From Bradyrhizobium sp. SK17 (GTDB lineage Bacteria > Pseudomonadota > Alphaproteobacteria > Rhizobiales > Xanthobacteraceae), in contig NZ_CP025113.1 of assembly GCF_002831585.1 (NCBI RefSeq), forward strand, positions 4,603,001-4,667,000: 64,000 nt of DNA. The letters run 5' to 3'. Below are positions 58,404 through 64,000 of this stretch, one piece after another (within the stretch, counting starts at the first letter, position 1; every line of letters starts with the position of its first letter). The notes beneath the pieces were generated by a model. That model saw only the letters and a program-made list of their open reading frames with translations. It did not search any database and was not told where the DNA came from. The translations under genes and the position numbers were made by a program.

Positions 58404-59291
58404 TCAGCCACTGCGATCGCTTTCCGTCATGCGCCGCACCGTATCGATGAACGCCTTGATGATCGGGGAGTGCCCGCGCCCGCTGTGGTGGGCGATGCTG
58501 TATTGGGTCGTGATGGTGCGGTCGCTGATTTCGAGCGTGCGCAGATTGGGATGCGGAACGAATTCGAAATCGGCAACCACGCTGATGCCGAGCCCGCGCT
58601 CGACCGCCTTCCAGACGCCCTCGCGGCTCTCGATCTCGAACACCGGCTCGATCCGGATGCCTTCGGCCTGCATCGTCGCCTCGAACGCGCGCCGCGTGGT
58701 CGAGCCACGCTCGCGCAGCACGATCGGCTGGTCGGCGAGTTCGCGCAGCCTGACCGACTTCCGCTTGAACCAGGGATGATCGCGGTTGACGAACACGATC
58801 ACGCGGTGCGTGCGGTAAGGGATCATGGTGACGCGCGGATCCTCCGGGACCTCCGCGAGGATCGCGACATCGGCCTCGAAGTCGACGATGTGACGCAGGG
58901 TGCGCTCGGAATTGCCGAGCAGGGTCGAGATCTGCACCTCCGGATGATCGCGCTTGAAGGCGGCAATGATCTCGGTGGCGTGAAATGGGCCGACGGTCGC
59001 GACCCGGAGATGCCCCTTGGTCGCCTTGCCATGCGCGGCCAACAACTCATGCGCCTCGTCGCAGAACGTCATGATGCCGCGGGTGATCTCGAACAGTGCG
59101 GCGCCGGCTTCGGTCAATTCAGTGTGGCGCGGTTTCCGGATCAGGAGTTCGACGCCGTAGGTCTCCTCCAGCTCCTTGACCTGGATGGTCAGCGTCGGCT
59201 GGCCGACATGGAGCACACGCGACGCCGCGGTGAAGCCGCCATGGGCGGCGACCGCGTGGAAGGCGCGGAGCTGGCTGAACGCTATTGACAT
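58404..59291 (-). CDS. LysR-family regulator of the phosphonate cluster
   Basis: The 295-residue product from ATG 59291 (MSIAFSQLRAFHAVAAHGGF) has the LysR winged helix (FTAASRVLHVGQPTLTIQVKELEETYGVELL). The effector domain starts near GHLRVATVGPFHATEI. It is divergent from the phosphonate genes, with the operator-like palindrome over its own start codon. It probably activates the cluster on a phosphonate ligand and represses itself. A longer TTG start 12 codons upstream would cross the palindrome. Confidence 0.9.
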   Translation of the reverse strand: MSIAFSQLRAFHAVAAHGGFTAASRVLHVGQPTLTIQVKELEETYGVELLIRKPRHTELTEAGAALFEITRGIMTFCDEAHELLAAHGKATKGHLRVATVGPFHATEIIAAFKRDHPEVQISTLLGNSERTLRHIVDFEADVAILAEVPEDPRVTMIPYRTHRVIVFVNRDHPWFKRKSVRLRELADQPIVLRERGSTTRRAFEATMQAEGIRIEPVFEIESREGVWKAVERGLGISVVADFEFVPHPNLRTLEISDRTITTQYSIAHHSGRGHSPIIKAFIDTVRRMTESDRSG

Positions 59292-59300
59292 AATCAATAG
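59282..59300. promoter_or_regulatory. LysR-type operator over the regulator start codon
   Basis: CTATTGA-CATAA-TCAATAG is a perfect 7-bp inverted repeat with a 5-base spacer; it contains the T-N11-A pattern of LysR boxes. It includes the ATG of the LysR gene. On the minus strand TTGACA (59327-59322) lies 17 bases before TGTTCT, so the regulator mRNA may be leaderless. Confidence 0.6.
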
Positions 59301-59371
59301 AACACATCCGAAGAATGAATTTGTCAATGGCAGGCAGTGCCGTACTTTCGCGCCAAACGGAGGACGCGTGG

Positions 59372-60502
59372 ATGGTCTGGAGCTATTGCAACCCGGTAAG
59401 GATCGAATTCGGAGCCGACAGCTTCGACAAGCTGCCGGCGTTGATCGGCAAGCGCGCCTACGCGCTCGTGACCTATGGCGAGCCGTTCTTCGACGAATTG
59501 GAGCGGCGGTTGCGCGCCGCGGCAGGCCCGTCCGTCCTGACGATCCGCGACGTCGCCCCCAATCCGGACTACCGCCTGCTCACCGAGCAGTCCGCGCGCT
59601 TTGCCGGGCTTGCCAGTCAGCCCGAGGTGATCGTCGCGCTCGGCGGCGGCTCGGTGATCGATTCCGCAAAGGTGTTCGCGGCGGCGGGCGGTGACTTCGC
59701 GACAGTCAAAACCTATCTCGAGACGCAGCAGGGCGCCGAGCGCCTCGCGGCGATCCCGATCATCGCGGTGCCGACCACCGCCGGCACCGGCAGCGAGGTG
59801 ACCTGCTGGGGCACGGTGTGGGACGAGGCCAACGGCAAGAAATATTCGCTGGCACGCGCATCGCTCTATCCGACCCATGCAGTGATCGATCCCCGGCTGA
59901 TGCTCGGCAAGCCGCAGCTGCTCACCATCAGCACCGGCCTCGACGCGCTGTCGCATGCGCTGGAGAGCATCTGGAACGTCAACAACAATCCGGTGTCGGC
60001 CAATCACGCGGTGGCGGCGGCGCGTGGTGTTCTCGACGTGCTGCCGAAGCTCGCCAATGATCTCGGCAATCTCGAGCTGCGCAGCCGCATGGCGCAAGCG
60101 GCGCTGTGCGCGGGCCTGGCGTTCTCCAACACCAAGACCGCGATCGCGCATTCGCTGTCCTATCCGATCACGCTGCGGCACGGCGTGCAGCACGGCATCG
60201 CCTGCTCGTTCTCGCTGCCGATGGTGCTGCGGAGCGTGAAGGGGGCGGGCGGGCTCTGCGAGGACAGCCTGCGGCAGATCTTCGGTGCTGACCTCACGCG
60301 GGCGGCCGACGATCTCGAGGACTTCATGGCGCGGCTCGGCATCTCCTGCAATCCGGCCGCCTACAGGATCGAACGTGCGGAATGGCACGCGCTGATCGCG
60401 GACTCGCTCGAGGGCGAGCGCGGCCGCAACTTCCTTGGCTCGAAGGAGCGGCTGATCGAGGCATCGCAGACACAACGCATGCCGAGCGCGGTCAGCGCGT
60501 GA
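59372..60502 (+). CDS. Iron-containing alcohol dehydrogenase, probable phosphonoacetaldehyde/hydroxyethylphosphonate enzyme
   Basis: GGAGGA precedes the ATG at 59372, giving 376 residues. Class III alcohol dehydrogenase motifs are intact: GGGSVID (91-97), TTAGTGSEVT, metal ligands D191 and H195 (LDALSHALE), H260 (AIAHSLSYP) and H274 (GVQHG). It is 28 bases before phnA. Relatives of this family (for example PhpC-type enzymes) interconvert phosphonoacetaldehyde and 2-hydroxyethylphosphonate. In this cluster it likely oxidises hydroxyethylphosphonate to supply PhnY; that substrate is inferred from its neighbours. Confidence 0.85.
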   Translation: MVWSYCNPVRIEFGADSFDKLPALIGKRAYALVTYGEPFFDELERRLRAAAGPSVLTIRDVAPNPDYRLLTEQSARFAGLASQPEVIVALGGGSVIDSAKVFAAAGGDFATVKTYLETQQGAERLAAIPIIAVPTTAGTGSEVTCWGTVWDEANGKKYSLARASLYPTHAVIDPRLMLGKPQLLTISTGLDALSHALESIWNVNNNPVSANHAVAAARGVLDVLPKLANDLGNLELRSRMAQAALCAGLAFSNTKTAIAHSLSYPITLRHGVQHGIACSFSLPMVLRSVKGAGGLCEDSLRQIFGADLTRAADDLEDFMARLGISCNPAAYRIERAEWHALIADSLEGERGRNFLGSKERLIEASQTQRMPSAVSA

Positions 60503-60530
60503 CGACGGCGTAGCGCCAAGGAGAGACATC

Positions 60531-61775
60531 ATGCAAGACAATCGCAAGACCATCACCGTCAACGGTCGCGGCTATGGCGCGCCGACGCGGCCGACCGTCG
60601 TGATCTGCCTGGACGGTTCGGAGCCGGGCTATATCGAGCAGGCGATCGAGGCCGGCGTGGCGCCGACCTTCGCCCGCTTCATGACGGAGGGCGCGCATGT
60701 TCATGCCACCAGCGTGATCCCGAGCTTCACCAATCCGAACAACCTTTCGATCATCACCGGACGGCCGCCCGCGGTGCACGGTATCGCCGGCAATTACTTC
60801 TATGACACGGCGAGCAATGCCGAGGTCATGATGAATGACCCGAAATTCCTGCGCGCGCCGACCATCCTCGCCGGCGTTCATGACGCCGGCTACAAGGTCG
60901 CCGCGGTCACCGCCAAGGACAAGCTGCGCACGTTGCTCGCCTTCGGGCTCGACCATGCGAGCGGCCGCGCCATCGCGTTTTCGTCGGAGAAAGCCGACCA
61001 GGCCACCAAGGCCAACAACGGCATCGACAACGTGCTCGACTTCGTCGGCCTGCCGCTGCCCGAGGTCTACTCGGCCGACCTGTCGCGCTTCGTGTTCGCG
61101 GCCGGCGTCAAGCTGGTCGAGCGCCATCGTCCTGATCTGATGTACCTGTCGACCACCGACTACATCCAGCACAAGGTCGGGCTCGGCACCAAGGTCGCCA
61201 ACGACTTCTACGCGATGATCGACGGCTATCTAGCCAAGCTCGACGCGCTCGGCTGCAACATCGTGGCGACCGCCGACCACGGCATGAACGACAAGTTCCT
61301 GCCCGACGGCAAACCGGACGTGATCTATCTCCAGGACGTCATGGACGACTGGACGGGTGCGGGCGCCGCGCGCGTGATCCTGCCGATCACGGATCCCTAC
61401 GTCGCCCATCACGGCTCGCTCGGCTCGTTCGCGACCATCTACACGCCCGAAGGCGCCGACGTTGGCACGCTGCTGATGCGGCTGCGCGACATCAAGGGCA
61501 TCGAGGTGGCGCTGACGCGTACGGATGCTTGCGCCCGGTTCGAGCTGCCGCCGGACCGGATCGGCGACGTCGTCGTGATCTCGACCAAGCACAAGGTGCT
61601 CGGCACCAGCGCAGCCAAGCACGATCTGTCCGGCCTCACCGAACCGCTGCGCTCGCATGGCGGGCTGACCGAGCAGCGGGTGCCGCTGATCGCCAACCGC
61701 AAGATCGAGCTGCCGGCCGGTCACGCCCTGCGCAATTTCGACGCCTTCGACGTCGCGCTCAACCGCATCCAGTGA
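60531..61775 (+). CDS. phnA: Phosphonoacetate hydrolase
   Basis: PhnA cleaves the C-P bond of phosphonoacetate to give acetate and phosphate. The 414-residue protein is of the alkaline-phosphatase fold. Metal and catalytic residues are in [12 protein letters not shown] (D28), SFTNPNN (nucleophile T67, equivalent to Thr68 of the Sinorhizobium enzyme), [12 protein letters not shown] and TADHGMNDK. The substrate is made by PhnY, whose gene begins 25 bases downstream. GGAGAG precedes the ATG. Free phosphate is released in the cytoplasm. Confidence 0.95.
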   Translation: MQDNRKTITVNGRGYGAPTRPTVVICLDGSEPGYIEQAIEAGVAPTFARFMTEGAHVHATSVIPSFTNPNNLSIITGRPPAVHGIAGNYFYDTASNAEVMMNDPKFLRAPTILAGVHDAGYKVAAVTAKDKLRTLLAFGLDHASGRAIAFSSEKADQATKANNGIDNVLDFVGLPLPEVYSADLSRFVFAAGVKLVERHRPDLMYLSTTDYIQHKVGLGTKVANDFYAMIDGYLAKLDALGCNIVATADHGMNDKFLPDGKPDVIYLQDVMDDWTGAGAARVILPITDPYVAHHGSLGSFATIYTPEGADVGTLLMRLRDIKGIEVALTRTDACARFELPPDRIGDVVVISTKHKVLGTSAAKHDLSGLTEPLRSHGGLTEQRVPLIANRKIELPAGHALRNFDAFDVALNRIQ

Positions 61776-61800
61776 CGCCTCCGGACTCAAGGACAACGCC

Positions 61801-63249
61801 ATGAACATCCAGACCCCGGCCGTTCGCCACGAGCAGATGCGGATCGCAGGCACCCTCGTCGACACCGAGGAGCATGTCGAGGTTTTCAATCCCTACACCA
61901 ACAAGGTGGTCGGCACGGTGCCGGCGGCGCGCCCGGAGCATGTGCGCAGCGCATTTGCCAAGGCGGCCGCGTTCAAGCCGAAGCTGACGCGTTACGAGCG
62001 GCAACGCATCCTGCTGCGCACCGCCGAGCTCCTGGCCGGCCGCAAGGAGGAGTTCGCGCGACTGATCACCGCGGAATCCGGGCTGTGCTGGAAGGATTCG
62101 CTCTATGAGGCCGGCCGCGCCTACGACGTCTATTCGTTTGCCGGACAGCTCGCGATCAAGGACGATGGCGAGACGTTTTCCTGCGACATCAGCCCGCAGG
62201 GCAAGGCGCGCAAGATCTTCACGACGCGGACGCCGCTGCTTGGCGCGATCTCGGCGATCACGCCGTTCAACCATCCGCTCAACATGGTGAGCCACAAGAT
62301 CGCTCCCGCGATCGCGACCAACAACCGCGTGGTGCTGAAGCCGACCGAGCTGACGCCATTGACCGCGCTCGCGCTCGCCGACGTGCTCTATGAAGCCGGG
62401 CTGCCGCCCGAGATGCTGTCGGTGGTGACCGGCAATCCGCATTCGATGGGGGATGCGATGATCACCGATCCTGACGCCGATCTCGTGACCTTCACGGGCT
62501 CGGTCCGGGTCGGCAAGCACATCGCGGCCAAGGCGGGCTACAAGCGCCTGGTGCTCGAGCTCGGCGGCAACGATCCGCTGATCGTGATGGAGGATGCCGA
62601 CCTCGAGAAGGCGGCGGAGCTTGCGGTCACCGGCGCGACCAAGAATTCGGGCCAGCGCTGCACCGCCGTCAAACGCATCCTCTGCGTCGAGGCGGTTGCC
62701 GACGACTTCTCGGCTCTCGTTCTGAAGAAGGCGCGGATGCTGAAATGCGGCGATCCGATGGATCCGACGGTCGACGTCGGCACGGTGATCCATGAGGGCG
62801 CGGCGAAGGAATTCGAGCGCCGCGTCAATGCAGCGGTCACCGACGGCGCCGAGCTGCTGCATGGCAACGACCGCCAGGGCGCGCTGTATCCGCCGACGGT
62901 GGTCGATCGGATTCCCTGGACCAGCGAATTGGTGATGCAGGAGACCTTCGGGCCGGTGATCCCGATCATCCGGGTGCCCAACGACATCGAGAGCGTGATC
63001 CGGATTTCGAACGCGACCGCGTTCGGCCTGTCGTCCGGCGTCTGCACCAACCGGCTCGACTACATTACGCGGTTCGTCAGCGAGCTCGACGTCGGCACCG
63101 TCAATGTCTGGGAAGTGCCAGGCTACCGGATCGAGATGTCGCCGTTCGGCGGGATCAAGGACTCCGGCCTTGGCTACAAGGAAGGCGTGCAGGAGGCGAT
63201 CAAGAGCTTCACCAACGTCAAGACCTACTCGCTGCCCTGGCCCGCATAG
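61801..63249 (+). CDS. phnY: Phosphonoacetaldehyde dehydrogenase
   Basis: PhnY oxidises phosphonoacetaldehyde to phosphonoacetate with NAD. The 482-residue aldehyde dehydrogenase has N157 in TPFNHPL, K180 in VVLKPTE, E253 in LELGGNDPL and the catalytic C287 in [10 protein letters not shown]. The adjacent phnA identifies the substrate. No PhnW transaminase gene is seen, so aldehyde may come from the iron-dependent dehydrogenase instead. Confidence 0.93.
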   Translation: MNIQTPAVRHEQMRIAGTLVDTEEHVEVFNPYTNKVVGTVPAARPEHVRSAFAKAAAFKPKLTRYERQRILLRTAELLAGRKEEFARLITAESGLCWKDSLYEAGRAYDVYSFAGQLAIKDDGETFSCDISPQGKARKIFTTRTPLLGAISAITPFNHPLNMVSHKIAPAIATNNRVVLKPTELTPLTALALADVLYEAGLPPEMLSVVTGNPHSMGDAMITDPDADLVTFTGSVRVGKHIAAKAGYKRLVLELGGNDPLIVMEDADLEKAAELAVTGATKNSGQRCTAVKRILCVEAVADDFSALVLKKARMLKCGDPMDPTVDVGTVIHEGAAKEFERRVNAAVTDGAELLHGNDRQGALYPPTVVDRIPWTSELVMQETFGPVIPIIRVPNDIESVIRISNATAFGLSSGVCTNRLDYITRFVSELDVGTVNVWEVPGYRIEMSPFGGIKDSGLGYKEGVQEAIKSFTNVKTYSLPWPA

Positions 63250-63344
63250 GGACGCGCGTCGATCCGAACGAGGGCCGCACGCGCACCACAAGAACGGCGC
63301 GGCGGCCGAGCTGAACAACAAAACAATCACCAGGGGAGGCTGCA

Positions 63345-64000
63345 ATGTCGATCACGTTCAGTCCGTCGGGCGTCGGCTCGGTCGGAGTCCAGAATCCGGA
63401 GCTTGCGACATCGTTCCGCCGCGCGCAGTGGCGGATGCTGTTCGCGGCGATGTTCTGCTATCTGTTCTTCTACACCGGGCGGCAAACCTTCGGTTTCGCG
63501 ATTCCCGGCATCCAGGCCGAGTTCGGCGTCACCAAGGAGGCGCTCGGCTGGGCCAGCGCGGCGCTGTTGTGGTGCTATGCGGTCGGCCAGGCCATCAACG
63601 GCAATCTCGGCGACAAGTTCGGCGGCCGCCGCGTGATGAGCGCGGGCGCGATCCTCTCCTTCATCATGAACTGGGCGACCAGCCTCTCGACCGGCATCGT
63701 CAGCCTGACCGCGTTCTGGGGCATCAACGGCTATTTCCAGTCGATGGGATGGGCGCCGGGCAGCCGGCTGCTGTCGAACTGGTGGGGCCGGCACGAGCGC
63801 GGCACGGTCTACGGGCTCTACACTTTCGCGGCGGGTCTCGCCTCGGTGCTGTCCTTCGTCACCTCGCTGGTCGTGGTCGGCTATTTTCAGCTCGACTGGC
63901 GCTGGATCTTCCGCATCCCGGTCGTGCTGCTGCTGCTCGGCGGCATCGCGTTCTACCTGATCGCGCGCGAGAAGCCGGAGGACATGGGCTTTGCCTCGCC
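63345..64000 (+). CDS. OPA-type MFS transporter (GlpT-like), 5' part
   Basis: GGGGAGG precedes the ATG; the gene runs off the window after 218 codons. It has a GlpT/UhpT-type N-terminal half: YLFFYTGRQTFGFAIPGIQ (substrate-site Arg), NGNLGDKFGGRRVM, and GYFQSMGWAPGSRLLSNWW. Organophosphate:phosphate antiporters exchange phosphorylated or phosphonate substrates for inorganic phosphate. Its place after phnY, 95 bases away, suggests uptake of the cluster's phosphonate in exchange for the phosphate released by PhnA. Confidence 0.88.
   Translation, partial: MSITFSPSGVGSVGVQNPELATSFRRAQWRMLFAAMFCYLFFYTGRQTFGFAIPGIQAEFGVTKEALGWASAALLWCYAVGQAINGNLGDKFGGRRVMSAGAILSFIMNWATSLSTGIVSLTAFWGINGYFQSMGWAPGSRLLSNWWGRHERGTVYGLYTFAAGLASVLSFVTSLVVVGYFQLDWRWIFRIPVVLLLLGGIAFYLIAREKPEDMGFAS

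Noticed and set aside
1..64000. CRISPR arrays
   Set aside because: No regularly spaced short direct repeats were seen; the only repeats are one long direct pair and short palindromes.

Overview
The window is GC-rich alphaproteobacterial DNA, most likely from Bradyrhizobium or a close relative. The signs are long antisense open frames caused by GC-rich codons, GGAAC-N16-CGTT general-stress promoters, short palindromic repeats of a rhizobial style, and gene content such as an isolated fliN, lipB, phnA/phnY and alkB. It looks like ordinary chromosome interrupted by accessory insertions. All identifications were made by reading motifs; no database search was run.

Layout. 0-6.5 kb: small envelope proteins, a folD paralogue, a MaoC-type hydratase, a PadR/DUF1700 pair and a Tat-exported serine hydrolase. 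6.5-9.85 kb: a three-gene cassette (SAM methyltransferase, 2OG-Fe(II) oxygenase, FkbM methyltransferase) that looks more AT-rich than its surroundings and lies between two copies of a ~190-bp direct repeat. 9.85-17.6 kb: a Myb-like DNA-binding protein, alkB with a divergent AraC regulator, tRNA-Arg(TCG), several very small membrane proteins, a periplasmic ClpP-like protein, and a divergent AraC/MFS pair resembling nimR-nimT. 18-24 kb: DMT exporter, photolyase, 1-Cys peroxiredoxin, and a secreted phosphodiesterase/phosphatase behind a Pho box. 24-29 kb: a CzcB/CzcA-type heavy-metal RND efflux operon. 29.7-37.4 kb: GGDEF-EAL protein, RlpA-like protein behind an EcfG promoter, PAS hybrid kinase, thermonuclease-like protein. 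37.5-44.2 kb: biotin-dependent carboxylase alpha subunit, oxaloacetate decarboxylase, acylphosphatase, then a GbsR-like regulator with DUF4166 and membrane-fused epimerase genes. 44.2-45.4 kb: lipB, fliN, tRNA-Leu(GAG).

The most interesting region is 45.67-52.66 kb. Four elements on the minus strand form a retron: a WGR+HEAT-repeat protein, a winged-helix/SWIM zinc-finger protein translationally coupled to it, a structured non-coding RNA, and a retron reverse transcriptase (NAxxH, YADD and VTG motifs). The RNA has a 17-bp a1/a2 inverted repeat enclosing a long, nearly perfect msd-type hairpin. This matches the architecture I recall as retron type XIII (ARM/HEAT + WHSWIM + RT). The RT carries an unusual proline-rich C-terminal tail ending in a predicted membrane hairpin.

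52.9-58.1 kb: two NodB-type polysaccharide deacetylases (one frameshifted), MgtE, an HTH protein and small membrane proteins. 58.4-64 kb: a phosphonate-catabolism cluster (LysR; Fe-dependent alcohol dehydrogenase, phosphonoacetate hydrolase PhnA, phosphonoacetaldehyde dehydrogenase PhnY, and the start of an OPA-type MFS carrier). It has no phnW in view, which suggests a hydroxyethylphosphonate route through phosphonoacetaldehyde and phosphonoacetate to acetate and phosphate.
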